Shown piece by piece: positions 10,420 to 24,100 of a stretch of DNA of 64,000 nucleotides. Source of the stretch: Lumbricus rubellus (lineage: Eukaryota > Annelida > Clitellata > Crassiclitellata > Lumbricidae); the NCBI GenBank assembly GCA_945859605.1, contig OX243816.1:27444424-27508423 (forward strand). Reading direction: 5' to 3'. The position numbers were made by a program, and so were the translations under genes. How positions within the stretch are numbered: the stretch's first letter is position 1; every line of letters starts with the position of its first letter. Below the pieces are notes generated by a model, which saw nothing but the letters and a program-made list of their open reading frames with translations, had not been told where the DNA came from and searched no databases.

Positions 10420-13028
10420 TTATTCAAAATCACTCTTGAACTCTTTAATGAACAATCGAATTTCCAGATGACTTGTTGCAAAATCTCAGTTTTGTACTTT
10501 TATTCAGATGAATTGGGACGGAGCACCTAACGACAGCTGTGCATATAATGTTAAATGTCTTCGGTGAAACACTTCTGTTCTAGTTGTCTGAAGAATTCTG
10601 TCTGAAGATTACATACTCTAATGCCGATATCAACTACAGTGGAATGAATAATGCTTAACTTGCTTAAATTTTGGTTTAATTTGGCTGTTCTGATTGAGTC
10701 CTGTATTCAAATCTGAAATGACATCAACAGTTTTGTTTCTTTGTACATGATGTTGAACAGGTCTTGTTTATCATGAATGTGGGTAGAGTACCGGTATATC
10801 ATATATCGTCTGGATGTGATAGGTGACTTTTGCTTCTGTGCTGATATCTTAGCCTTTTGCCTCTGCTTACCATGTTTGAAACCCAGTGTGCATGATGTTG
10901 ACTACTCACGATGTTTCAACCTGTGGATTGTATGTAAATGCGTGAAATACTGGGAAGAAGTTAAGTAGCTGTTAACAGGGCTGCAAGTCTATGTTTTGTT
11001 GAAATTTAATGATTTCGTGCCTTTCTGTTATCATTTTGCATACCATTCATCGGTTTCGTGCATGAATCATTTCATTTTATTCCATTTGTGATCTTCTGCA
11101 GCTCTGTGAGCTGTATGCGATCAATGAACTTGTGCAGATATTGATCGTTAGGTCTGTGCTAATAAGCTAGAAATAAGTTTGATAATTAATCAGATTAGTA
11201 CTGGAGCTTCTTTCTTTTCTAGCAAGTGGTGTTTGCTCTGAAGGTGGTTAATTTTACTCAACTCTTATCAAGTTTGTACTGTCGCTTGAGTACAAAATAC
11301 TTGGATAATTTTTAAGTAGATAATATGACAGAAATGCTCATTTTCCAGAATAGTTGTTGTGTGTGTTTGGATGCTGGCCTAGTTAAAATTTCAATACCGC
11401 AGCAACGCAACTTGTAAAATGAGATGTTTTAGCTGGTTGGAAGTAAAATAGATCTTCATGTGCTATATCAGTCACTTGATCAGTTTCTGTTGCCAGATGC
11501 AGGAGTTTTGATTGTTTCTAAGGTGGAATGTGTTTATGATGCAACTGGTAATTTTTAAATTAGTGAAAGGGAGGGATCAAGGTGGAAAGTGACTGAAGCA
11601 TTGCATGAAAGTCCAATACTGAGGTACTGCTGGAAGTTGATAGAAACGAAGAGGTTTTGAAAATAGTAGCAAATTACTTTGTTTTGTTGTACCGATTTTT
11701 CTGAATCCATATCTGTCATAGGAATGCACATTGGAAGCAAGACAGTGCATGCTTTCAAGTTCTTCATTATCATTATTATATTTTTAAACTGCTAGTTTTA
11801 GGTTAAAGTCAATTTGTGCAATTTTGCCTGGCAGTGAGTTGAAAGAAACTTGAACATTTTCAATTCATTTTCATGTATGGCAGGGTGCATATTAGTTATT
11901 TATTCTAGAAATCCATCCGTGCTCCTACAAAAAACAAGAGCTGATTAAATGCTGGTAAACACAAAGGTTTATGACATCTGTATTGTTTAATGAGATTACA
12001 ATCAGTATAAATGTCTGTAACTCTGCTTTTAAACACTGACAAGTTTTTGGCACTTCCTAAGCTCAGTGGTGTTTTTAAGGTTCTCAAAAATGCAGTATAA
12101 ACATGCATTTAAATTTCTTAGAAATATGTGACAGCGTTTTTTAAAGATGGTATATCAAGTGTTTTCGAGCATAACGACATGCATACATATACGAATGTAA
12201 ATGCATACAGCCGTCTACTTGCCATCTAGTTGGAAGACAATAAGAGTTACAACTCCTGACATCTCTTTACCAGTGAGACATGATATTTTATTCTTAATGA
12301 TATAGTTGTTAACATGTAGATAATTTTGGGCTTTACAAGTATTGGAGACCTAATTTGCATGTTAATAAAGCATAATTGTTTTTATTTATTGAAGTTTTCT
12401 TTGTTGAAGATCAATCCCACCATTGTTTTTGGATAATCAGACAACATGGCTTAGAATGGTCTGGGTCAAAAGCTGAAGAAGCTCCAGGCATTTGAAATGT
12501 GGCTGTGGAGAAGACTGGCCAAGATCAACTGGAGGACTAATATAAAACAGGCTAAATTCGTACAACATATTTATTGGTCAACCCAACCTGAGACAAATGG
12601 CCTGCGTTGGCTACAATACACAGATATGTGCTTGTGTAGACAAAGTCTGTGGGAAGAATTGAAGCGACATTAAGAAATAAAGGAAACAGACAAGGATATA
12701 AAGAAATTACAGACAAGGCAAAAAATAGATAAAAGGGACATGATTTGATAACTGGACCTTCCTAAGGGAATAGACAAAGAAGAAACAATCCATGCATTAA
12801 ACTCACTCAGGACATCATTAATCGATTCATTTAAACGCCAACCAACTTCAGATGTGGAGTTCCACTACGCTGTAAACTGTCCTGCTCCAATTTTACACTA
12901 TACAACTACAACGCTCTAACTCACATCTTATTGAAAATAAGTAGAGTGGACTTACAGTTCAGGTTGACACAATACATCAAGGCAACAATAAAGATGATCT
13001 CATTACATAATTTAATTTTAATAGATAA
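10420..13028. other. Convergent intergenic region: 3' UTRs of M6PR (+) and EEF1AKMT4 (-)
   Basis: No further coding exon was recognised. An AATAAA at 12364-12369 is a possible distant poly(A) signal for M6PR. A TTTATT at 12570-12575 is a possible one for EEF1AKMT4 on the minus strand. If both are used the transcripts would overlap or nearly meet. A LINE fragment lies at about 12440-12560. Confidence 0.4.
12440..12560 (+). mobile_element. Degenerate LINE ORF2 fragment (RT C-terminal region)
   Basis: The plus-strand frame reads KLKKLQAFEMWLWRRLAKIN. This matches the common pattern of non-LTR retrotransposons (L/I-x-x-L-x-A-F-E-M-W-x-x-R-R-x-L-x-I-x-W) just after the reverse transcriptase. Stops follow soon on both sides, so this is a dead fragment. 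Confidence 0.6.
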
Positions 13029-14485
13029 CTAATCTTCTTGTCCAGATTCAATTCCTTTAAGCAAATAATCCTCATCTTCTGACTCACTCAATGCTACAAC
13101 CGAGTGTTTTAGCTCCTTACGTTGCACGTAGTTTGCACGAACAGTTAGATCATTACTGGAAAGTGCATGTCCTTTTGTCATGACGTAGTAGAAGTAGTGG
13201 AAATCACTCCCGATAGTATCTGTACTTGTGTTCCAGTCATATTTCGGCAATGCATACAGTGGCAGCCGGAAGTGAGGCTGGGCAAAAGTGACCGATATAA
13301 ATCGACCACCAGCATTTAAAAGTTGAGATACCTAAAACAGAAAACCAATTCGATATTATTTATTTGCATTCGTACACTCAATACATCTGCAAAGTCATCT
13401 GCATGTCAAATAGGTATCATTCAGAGTCATGAATCAAGATGTAATTATTCACCTGTTAAGAACCAAATTCTTGTGTAAACTGGCTGTGTGTACATGTAAA
13501 TGGGGTTCCACTGTATTCAAACATTGGCATAATATAACGCATTAGTTACCAGAGTAATCTGCACATTACAGTTTGATTAGAATGAAGGAAGGTCGACTGC
13601 TAAAATGTTCATATTGCATACATGTCCTTGATCGAAGTGTGACCGAGAGAAATGTTACCTTGTTGTAACATCTATTTATACATCAAAATTTATGAAGAGC
13701 AGGCAGACCAGTAAGCAGACCTGTCTCAAAACACTGTCCACCAGGTTTTCTGCCGTTTCCGACAGACTCCACAGGTCTTTCTCCTCCACAAGCAGTGCAT
13801 CCAGAGTTCCTTTCTCCAAGATGACGTCAAAAGACTCCTGTTCAAGGGATGACATATCACATATATCCATGACACGCCATTCCATTTCCGTCAACGACCT
13901 ATAACGCTCTTTCATTTTATTAATGACGATGTCTGAGTAATCAACATTTATGATTCGATGGAAACCGTCTTCGTACAGGTCAACTGAGAGCGGGCTGTTC
14001 CCACAACCTACAATGACCACAACAGTGAATTTATAAGTAACAATGAACAGGTAATCTGCTGAACCTAGCTCAACAGTAAAGGGCAAAAGTCTCTTTAATT
14101 TGTCAATTTATCAAACGAATCCGATACTGCAAATTTTCTGCAATATATGATGAAATTCAACATATATCGTATATTTAATAAATCAGCCATTGATCTAAAT
14201 ACACTTGAATTTCATATGCTTCACTGTGAATTGAAACCTAGAAAAAGCATTGTAAAAATTTGTAAGGTTCATGCCATTGCAAGATATGAGTTATTAAATA
14301 TGTTATTTATTCAGCAAACAGCTCTCACCTAAGATCAAAATTCTGTCAGTGAAGTTGATTGTCTTTAGGACCAAATGACGAAATTCTTTATATGGAACAA
14401 ACCAATCAAATGAATCTTCGCTGCTGTAGCGATCGTCCCAGTAATTCTTACTTGCATAGCAGTCGTTTGTCTCCGGCAGATTCAT
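13029..14485 (-). CDS. EEF1AKMT4: eEF1A lysine methyltransferase 4 (3 exons)
   Basis: Exons on the minus strand are 14329-14485, 13721-14007 and 13029-13331, joining in frame to 248 aa (human 255 aa). It is a seven-beta-strand SAM-dependent methyltransferase; the human enzyme methylates a lysine of translation elongation factor eEF1A in the cytosol. Visible motifs are the N-terminal YWDDRYSSEDSFDWF, the SAM-binding loop ILGCGNSPLS (about residues 50-59), VDYSD as the acidic end of strand 2, the family signature FDVILEKGTLDALL (about 112-125), and GGRFISVTFAQPHFR. The C-terminal part contains GSDFHYFYYVMTKG and an acidic tail. The tail and HF motif favour EEF1AKMT4 over the related METTL13 and CSKMT. 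An in-frame ATG 18 nt upstream (14503) would add six hydrophobic residues and is less likely. In mammals this gene can be read through into ECE2; no ECE2 sequence is seen downstream here. Confidence 0.92.
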
Positions 14486-15692
14486 GACTAATAAATACAA
14501 CACGAGAGTGAAATCAGTCGCAGTTTGTAAAGACGAAATAAGAAAATTGCCATTGTTGGTTCAAACTATTCTTCCTAAAGGAACACTGGCATCCAGTAGC
14601 CTACCCAGGAACATCGTTCTCGCACTGCACGTTGAGACAATACATGAAAGGCCAAAGCATAAACATTCCTTCTGCAGTTTCACTTTTATTACAATTTAAT
14701 TTGATAATCATTGCCATCCAGGAGAAGTGCACATTGAAGCCAGGTAACAGAAACATTGAGAATTGTATGGCGTGTCTCTATTTCGTAAGCAATTAAAGAC
14801 TGCTTGCGAAACAGAGGTAACTGCAGTTGTGATTGAAAGACTAGAAGCGGTGATTTTCAGTTTAGTACAAAGTTTAGTGTTCAACTGTCGGGAAGTTGTG
14901 AATCTGTAGTGGCTGAGAGTATACCATGCAGTTGATTGAATCGTGTGCTACAATTTGGCTTTGTTGACCTGGACTGTAGTTTCTTGGCCAAAATTGCTGA
15001 TGACTGCTGCATTGAGAATTTGAGATACCAATGTGCAAAGGTACGAGATCAAGTGAGTTAGGTCAAATTTTGACAACCCATATCTTTGAAAGTTACATAA
15101 AAAAATTTGTTTGCAGGTTTGCACATGTTTCCTGTTACCCAACAAGTGTGCCAAATTTCAAGGGCCAAATTTCATGTAAAACTGAGCCAATCAAGTCAAT
15201 CATACTAGTTGAATTGACATAGAATCAGGTGCGTACCAAATCCGTGAAACCAGAATTTTCCCGAAGCCACGAAACGAATTTCGGCCGGATCCCCCCAAAT
15301 CGAATTTATAGGTGCGACACACAACCAGGGGCCAAATTTTTGGCCGTATCTCAGATGATTTTTAGACACTAAAGTGCGTTATCAACAACACCAGCAGGCC
15401 ATTAGATCACGCATTTAATTTAACTCTGAATACTTTTGGGAGTTTGACCACTCTCTAAAAAACATCGTTTTCGGGAAATCAGGCTTTTGTGTGTTTTCAG
15501 CATTTTCAACAATAAATTAATGATGATGGCTTACAGATGCAGAAGCTTGCGGCGAACGTTGACTCTGATTTTTAGCGAGACATTACACGGCGATATCGCA
15601 TCGCTGCAAAGGCATCCCTGCTATTCATATGATTAGTATCTTAGTTAATAAAAACGTGACATTGACGCAGGGCTTTACATTGTCATGTCATG

Positions 15693-15880
15693 TCAAAACG
15701 CCGTCGTCGCATCGCGACGGTTGGCTACAAGAATGGAGTGTAATGTCCAAAGTCTCCTGTCACGAGCCGCGTTCAACAGGTGTGTGCCCACGATGCCAGT
15801 CCAGTACGAGATGTTGTCCAGCCATGAAATCATGGTTCTGCCTCGTCCTCGGACTCCCTCCACTAGACCCGTCATCAGAC
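15693..15880 (-). mobile_element. LINE ORF2 C-terminal fragment
   Basis: The minus-strand frame contains GVRGRGRTMISWLDNISYWT followed by an Arg/Trp segment and RRDATTAF before the stop. This matches the end of many non-LTR retrotransposon ORF2 proteins (GRxRxxWxDNIxxWTG, then RDRxxW). The upstream reverse transcriptase is absent. Confidence 0.65.
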
Positions 15881-16181
15881 TATCTACATTACATTGTAGC
15901 GTCTTACATAGCAACATCGTCGTTTCTCTGCTATTTGAGCTATTGTTACGGTCCGTTCTTTGTAAATAAAGCGTGATTACATGATTCAAATTTGACCGTT
16001 TTAATCCATTTATGAAAAACCATACCGTGACTTTGAATTTTTCTGCGGTGATTTTCTAATGGGCCTAAATATCCAACATAGCGAAAACAAACAAATCGGG
16101 CGATAACACGTGTAGTTACTCCTGGAAGCACGCTGCAACCAAAGATACTATATAATTTCTACTTAAAATCTATGGTTGAAG

Positions 16182-16566
16182 CATAGAGATGTATTATAAT
16201 AAATATAACGCTAGAGGGAATATCACGTCTATACATTGAAATCTTTGTCTAATTGGACCCGACCAATCACAACTGTCTAATTGGACCCGACCAATCACAA
16301 CTGTCTAATTGGACCCGAACTGTCTAATTGGACCCGACCAATCACAGTCTTACACCTTAGATCAGCTGGAAAAGTAAATAATTTTAAAGCGAACATGGCG
16401 ACGTAAGAATCGCCTGTGATTGGTCGTTTGCACCGAGTGACGTCACTGGCGTGATTACCGTTAATATATATGTAAGGTCGTTGATGACCTCACTTTTTTA
16501 TGCAGAGGAGATAGGCCATACTCTCTCTAGCCTATATATTTTACATATATAGCGTACATCTCTATG
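16182..16566. mobile_element. 385-bp hAT-like MITE with 8-bp target duplication
   Basis: The left end is CATAGAGATGTATTATAATA and the right end on the minus strand is CATAGAGATGTACGCTATAT. The flanks are GGTTGAAG on both sides (16174-16181, 16567-16574). Ends starting CA and an 8-bp duplication are typical of hAT elements. The interior holds three to four copies of a 28-bp unit built on CTAATTGGACCCGACCAATC (about 16249-16350). No transposase. Confidence 0.88.
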
Positions 16567-17053
16567 GGTTGAAGTTATATACCTCAATATTAATATGAGA
16601 ACTAAAATCCATGATTTGGGCATGCTGAAAACAAATTCAATTCCTCAAATAATAATATTATTACAAAATAACAGCTCATTCTAGCAGACGCGACTTGTTT
16701 GTCATGACGTTATATCTATATAATGTTTAAATACAATACAATATAGGCTAACTCTCACACAGCATTTGTTGTGTAGTTCTGGTCTCAGTTTAGAACTCGA
16801 CTAAAAACTGAACTGGACTCTGCACACTATTGCGTGTTCTAACAACGATTTTTGTCAATAGTGTCTATCGACAAATGCTTTGACCTTTTAAAAATAATGT
16901 TGCGATTGAAGTTCTCTAAATCGAAGTGCCACGTGATATTGCAACTTCACTGCATGCGAATTTTGGTTGACCTTGTGCGCAAGCGCATTTGCACATTCAA
17001 CACAGACCTTGAACTTGACCGAATTAGCAAATGAAACGTTGTAAATGCCCAAA

Positions 17054-20000
17054 ATGACGGAAGCCAATATAAGAGAGCTCAAGGTAAGTTTTACAAAATT
17101 TCGTGCCATTCTACTGTGCTTAGAGACTACATATGTACTATAATTGATTGTCCTCGGAACACAGATTTTAACCCTTGCTTTTCTTCGCTTTGAAACTCAT
17201 TTTCTGTTGAATCTAGCCGCTGCTAACATTTGAAGCGGTTAATTTCTCTAGTGGAGAAATTATTGTATTTTTTCCCTGCGTGTGGTTTTCATTTTCGTCT
17301 GGAAGTTTCTTGTCGAAAAGGCAGGCAGTTTTCATAAAGCTGTATAAATGGTGCAAATAAATTCGTAAAGCTAATGTGCATTGTACTTGATATTTACGTT
17401 GGAGCATGTTTGATAATGTATTTTCTCTACTAGAGAAAATGACAATCGTAAGCGATACGAAAACCAAAAAATATTTAGTTTCAGAAGGTCTGTCATAGTT
17501 TCGGAACAGCGGTTTGTCATATGATTAAAATGCAGTTACTATGTATATTTGTATAGATTATGTATGTAATGTATGAAGACATTCTTGTTGCCGGTTTATA
17601 CATTATTTATCATTATTCATGTAACATGTTACTGTCCTTCACGGATCATTGCAAAAATTGTTTTTTCGACCGCTCCCCATGTTTCACCTCATACATTTTC
17701 TGGAACCCCATGTGTACGTACAAGTAACATCGTAAGACAATTTTATTTGGCCGTGCTGGGGTTGGGAGCACCTCTGAGTAGTCCCCATGAAGAGGTGCTA
17801 TAGAAATGGGCTAAGTAGGACAATGTTGACCAGTATGACATGTTGAGTGTAAGAGGTTTCTTTGAGTGATTATAGAAAACTTAGAGTGATGCTGTTTAAG
17901 CTCTTCAATATATAAACTTGTAGTAAATTTAGTTCATAATCAGAGTGGACTCATTTTAAGTTAATCTAGGTGTTGCAGCTGGTAGATTTCTGCCAAAGAA
18001 ATGCGTTATGCTCAGAAGCATCAACCTGTATATATGATTGAGCTGGGTCTGTATAATATGCTATATTATGTGAGGAACCTGGAATGAATGTCATTGTGAA
18101 AGTGCAGGTTATTCGAATTTGACCAGTGCGCATGCACTGCATATATAAGAGTGTACATACTGCAAACTGCAAAGTTCCACCAAAGGGCTGTGACCAGATA
18201 TGAGATCTCAAAAATCATGTGATATTAGATCAACATGCCTACCTTTGCAGGAGCCATTACTTTTTGGTTGCATGGTTAGTAGAGGATATCTAATCCTTTA
18301 GTTGGCCAACTACCGGCTAGTTGGATTCTAAAGAACTTCCAGACAGACTGTATAGTGTATACATTCCACAATTTTGAGCATGTGAAGCAAGTTAATGGTC
18401 ATGATGGTGCCACTGCAATTGTCCTGATAGGCGGTCATTTGCTATGTTTCACTACTGGAAACCTGGTGCATCAATTAGTGGTTAGGTATTTAGCCTAAAG
18501 TTGAAAGTGGAGAATGGAGCACTAGAGACTGAGCATTGGGAGAGACCTTGCAGATGCAGAACCCCTTCCAAATGCACTAAGCCCTGGCAGATTACTTAAT
18601 TCGATGGTGGTGGTGATGGCAGTGCCATTTGATCTTGGCTCATTCATCTATTTCAAATGATGGTGCTGTGACTTGTGTGTGAAGATCCAGCATCAGTACA
18701 GTGTTGGAACATTGTAAACCAACAGCTGACAGATGCTATGTGGTGAGCCATCTCATTATTGTAACTTGATTGCTAAATGCTCTTGTTTGACAAACTTCAC
18801 TACATCCAGTATATTCAAGGTGACAGAGATTTGAATTCTAAGGAATATCTTGTGGCTGTAACTTGTGCTTTCATGCAGATTCACAAATGTTGATCTCAGA
18901 CCTGTTCTTGTTAAATCTGTCGTTTTTCAGTGAAGGAAACGAAGGTTTTGCTGACAGCAGGACAGAAAAATTTGCCGCCATCTCTACTCATTGTTGCAAT
19001 AAGTCTGTTTTAAAGTCTGGTGATTGAAATATTCCTGCTATGACATCTTTACAACTGTTGACTTTCCACAAGACCTTGATTTTGAAGCCATTTGTAGTTT
19101 TGTACTATGTGTCGGAAGAGAAGGTCCTTATTAGCTGCTTTTAAATCTGTTAGTACCAGGAGCCAACACTTGATGTCTGAACATATTTGTGAGAAATCTG
19201 TTTATGTATAACAGTCTTCGAGATTCTTGTGCCGCTAGTTAGAACTGTGACCTGAACTGCCTAAACTTAATGCTGTAATTTGCTTTCAACATCCATCAAG
19301 TTTGATGCACTGGTCCAGTGGTTCGTAAGTTTATTTCCCAGACAAACATTGGTTGGAGTAGTTCGCAGTAGTCGTCACGAGGTTGTTGACCAAGTAGCTG
19401 CGAGTCGCAGAAGTTAACGACTCAGATGATGTGAAGTCATCAGAGTAGACATCATTGTATGTTTTTCTTTGTCTATGTAGGCCCCCAGAAATTTGCACCA
19501 AAAATTGAAAATATTGCACAGCAAAAACGATAAATTTGCGCTGGTAAAAAATGGTAAAATGCGTTACTTTTTGCATGGATCAGTTGAATGCTTGTCTTTG
19601 CAGAAATATACTCACTCTTGATGAACAAAAGTCACTAAGCCACCAAAATTTGTGTCTTGAATAGTACTGGCTTTCTTTCTCAACAGAACATAGTGAAGAG
19701 CTTTCGAGTTTCGGAGCTTCAGACATTGCTCGAGTTTGCTGGACGATTAAAAGCTGGACGCAAGCACGAGCTGCTTGATCGAGCGCTAAGTTTGATCGAC
19801 AAAGGTTGTCCGACTTCAATCGTTGTTAAAATCAATGACCTCAACAGGTTCGTTAAAAGTTCTGCCCTTCGATTGTAAACGTATTTGACGTTTGAAATAA
19901 TGCAATTTGAGAGATTATTGCATACTTGGCAAAAAAATTTAAATACAGTAGCAAATTGTTGTTCCAGTTCTTTGTGTTACAGTTAATAGATGTATGTACA

Positions 20001-21154
20001 CCAAAGTGTAACTGACATTGGTTTATAAAGAACATATTTGCCTCATTAGGCGTAAAAAAATTGTTGTGTTTCCGGTAACCCGACCGACCCATTTTTACGG
20101 CCGCAAAAAAAAAATGTAATCAAATTTAAAAAAAAACAAAAAAAAACCCATTTGTATTGACATATTGACATAACAGAAAGACGTCAACAAAATGAAATTA
20201 ATAAGACTGTTTCTAGAGAAGTTTTAGGTGCAGACAGTCGGGGGGAAATAGGCAGTTTATACTTGCTTAAAACACATACTTTATTGCAGCGTGCAAAAAA
20301 GACTAGTGGGGTATATACTTTTTCAGATAGTCACTGCATAAAAATATTTTACCAAAATAAAAATATTTTTCGACCTACCTACCCAATTTTTTTAGCTCTG
20401 TTACCGGAAAAACAACATTTTTTGGGCCTTATTATAATTTGCTACTTAGTAGATATTTGAATCAAGAAAATGAAATTACTTTGATGGTTAATATTGAAAA
20501 GTGTAATTGCATGAGTAATGGCATGAGACTGGAGGAACTAAGAGAGGCGACTAGGGAGAGGATCAACTGGAGAGGATGCACCAGGGCTTTCGCCAGAGCT
20601 CCAGAAGCTGACGGCACCAGGTGACCAGATGTAATTATTATATTGTGTTGTTCTATATTTGGTGCAGCTGAGTATTTCTCAATTCTCAAGTAACTTGCTT
20701 AATAAACACTGAAAATGGAGAAATTATTGTTTACTAGGAGTTGGCAAGATACATCCAGTAATGATAGTATGCTTTTTTCTGTCACCTGTGTATCTATGAG
20801 TTTGGGTTCTTGTGCAGCATATGTGTGAAATTGAAAATTCGATGTAAAATACACATAACTTTCAGTAGAACCTGTTCTCCAATTGTTGGATTATTTTTAT
20901 TTGCTCTTCAGTTGATATATTTCTTTAGTACTTCTTTGGACTGTCTTATTTAATTTGTTATTTTTATTATAAAACCACCAGGGTACACAGGATCAAATCC
21001 TCTTTTATTATTATTATAACTGAAATGTTAGGTTTAGGTTTCGATTTAGTTTTTACAGATCAATTTTAGTTTGCTTAGTGTGGCCTCGGGTAATCCAGAC
21101 AAAGTGCTATGGTAGGCAACTGTGTTGTAGCGTTGGATAGTGACTGGGATGCTC

Positions 21155-21191
<37 letters not shown>

Positions 21192-24100
21192 GTTGTTGTT
21201 TGTTATTGTTGCTGCTGCTAGAGATTGTAATGTGAAGAAAGTTACATAGAGATGATTATTATAAATCTAATTTTTTTATTGAATGTTGGTCCCTATTTTA
21301 TGACACGATGTCATAGCAAAGACGATAAGCACTGCTCTCCTCCTTTATCGACGCTTGAGACGAGATTACGTGAAGTGGCAAGTTTCATTGTACTGCATAC
21401 ATTTGATCAAATGTCAATCTTGCTTTTGCAGACGAAGAGGTGGCAATACATCAACGACGTCGTCGTCATCGTCTGCTAGCCATGAATCTTCGAAAGTATC
21501 TGCTTCGATGTTGACGACAGTTCCTTCCAAACTACCTCCGACATCATCGTCGTCATCTTCTGAAAAGATGTCACTCTCAAGTATGTTGCTTGTTGAGCTA
21601 TCACATCTCATACCATCGATTAGTTGCTGCTTTTTTCTGCCAAAAGCTTCAGTGAAACTGTTTCTGTCAATGCAGTGCACTTATTTTACTGCCATCTTCA
21701 ACTTTGACCTTAAATGCAAAATTACTCCCTAATTTTCACAGTAGTTTCACATTATCACTGTTTCCACACACGGCGGCACACCTTTGCGTGGCCGTGTTCC
21801 TGAATATATGCAAGATATTATTCATTGGCTTCCTTTCCCTCAGTAGATTTTGCTATGTATGCGTCATATATCAGTATCAGCTTATCCTAAACTGATGAGC
21901 TTCCAGTATCATCATGGTCAGCCTGTCACTATTTCTTTTATTTTGAGCCTCTTTTACCATACATGTGTGAAGAAGTTGAAGCTTTAAAGTGAAAATTATT
22001 ATGTTTTTTAATTTCAATTAACAAGCATGGATTCTAATGTGTGGCTTTTTAGGAGTTACTTTTATACCATGTCAGCTGCCACCTTTGTTTGGTAAGCTGT
22101 CAAATAGCTAAGTAATTAAGTTCTTATTAAAGCCATGTTATGCAGTGGCGTAGACAACGAGGTTTAGGGGTTAAACCTCTCCCCCATTGGCTTAGGAATT
22201 TTTTTAGAAAGGTTATTTATCCACTTAAATAAGAAAGAAAAAACCATTTTTAGTAGTAACAATTGTTTTCTTCCCTTTGTTACATTATTCCATTTTTATT
22301 ATTTAATTTATTTACTGTAATACTGTTGGGTTGGTGTCAGGAAGGGCATCCGGCCATAACCACCCCTCCCCCATTATAAATTTCTGACTGCACCACTGAT
22401 GTTATGAACATAAACTTAACAAGTAGTTAAGTTGATAATTGAAGAGGTGAAGTCCAATTTATGATCAGCATTATGCGCTTCATTCTTTTTTTTCTTCAGA
22501 TTTGTGGTTATAGGTTCACCCTTGTGCCTATTTCTGTTTTTATTGTGATTTTAATTTTGATGACCATATTTATGATTTTAATTCTTTCATTGTTTTCGTT
22601 TCATAATTTCCATTCTCCCTGACCAACTTTATCAAGAGTATGCAGTTTCTGAAACCACTGAATTCAAGTTTTTTTACTCTCCTCCCTTGCTATATTATGT
22701 CTCTTCTAGGATTGACTAATGCAACTCTTTTCTTATTGATTGTCCCAGGATCTGAGCCATGGCTCTTATCCAATCTGTCCTTAGAGCTGCTGCTAGATTG
22801 TTATCTTGTCGGATTCTCAAATTCTCCCACTTCTCCTTGTTTGTGGTCAGTCAACTGCATTGGCATCCTCTTAAAGCCCACACTCAGTTTGAAGTCCTTC
22901 TTTTGGTCCTTAAGCTGAGTTTTGCTCTGCAATGTCTCAGAGATCTCGTTCACTTTCCTTGCTCTGGAACTTTTCTCCAATTCCTTTGGACTGTCATGAT
23001 TTCTTTGTTTTGTGAACTTGTACCTGACCTAATCTAGGTCATTTGCATCTATTTGCATGCCTTGTGGAATGCCCCCTCGTCTTTGCATGTTACTATTCTC
23101 TCTGGATCTGTTGTGATCAGCTCTATCTATATAAATAAAAATGTAACCGCGTTTGGCACGGCTTCAAAGATCTCCGAACTTTCTTCATTGATTGCTTTCG
23201 AAACTTCACCAAAACGTTTAGTTCCAACACGGCCGGGTTTGCAGAATGATTTTTGGGAAAAAGCGCAATCTTTTAAACAAAAAAAGCAACTTTGCAAATT
23301 CTACCGTTTTCAACACATACGCCTGTCGATAAGCCTTGCCTTCCGATTCGGGCGCGCTTCAAACGTTTGTTCAAATGTGTTCCGTTTATGTAGCGCATTT
23401 CAACACATCCCATTGCGGCCTTATTGCTGAAGAGTTTTATGGCGCTATCAGCGTCGCTATCAGAGAGGGACAGTGTGAGGGAGGAAAGGAGGGGAGGGAG
23501 CGGGACGAACAGGGAGGGGGAGGGAAAGGGGAGGGTGGGAAGGAAGGGGGAGGGGAGGCTCTTTTCAGCCACAGCAACGCGTGGCCGGGTTCAGCTAGTA
23601 TATATATATATATATAAAAGTTACTAATTACGTTACATATGTTGTTTGTTTACTTGCTTTTGTAGGGGATTCTGGCAGTATTGTTCCTACGTCGAGTTCT
23701 CATAGCTTGGTACCAGTTCATCCGGATGTTCGACTCAAGTCGTTGCCTTTCTATGATCTCATCGCAGAACTAGTGAAGCCATCCAGTTTGTGTAAGCTAA
23801 AAATTAAATTAAACTCCTTCTTTGAGACTTTTGTTTTTATTAATACTTGACATCTCTACTTCATTCTGCAGACTTTGCGTAGATCTCTACATTCTGCAGT
23901 TGTATAAGTAAAAGCATTTGAGTGGATATAATTTTATGTGTTGGCAGTTATAATAACTGCACAGTAAACACCTTCAGAGAGAGATCTTAGACTACTTTGA
24001 GATCATAGACTACTTTACCATGCATATGATGTTGTTTTGATTAGTGCAATTTTTGCCATGACATATATGCTTCAGATTTAATATGCTGCAGCTTGACCTT

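Larger units (their letters stand above)
14486..17053. other. Divergent intergenic region between EEF1AKMT4 and PIAS
   Basis: Both upstream regions lie in this 2.6-kb stretch. It holds a LINE fragment at about 15693-15880 and a MITE at 16182-16566. Non-coding first exons of either gene could lie here, but none can be proven from sequence. No convincing TATA box was identified. Confidence 0.4.

Noticed and set aside
15629..15976. 115-codon plus-strand ORF upstream of PIAS
   Set aside because: It overlaps, on the opposite strand, a recognisable LINE ORF2 end and has no similarity of its own that I can see.
22640..23037. Two hydrophobic ORFs as a membrane-protein gene
   Set aside because: The sequence matches the degenerate C-terminal part of a CR1/L2-type LINE in shifting frames.
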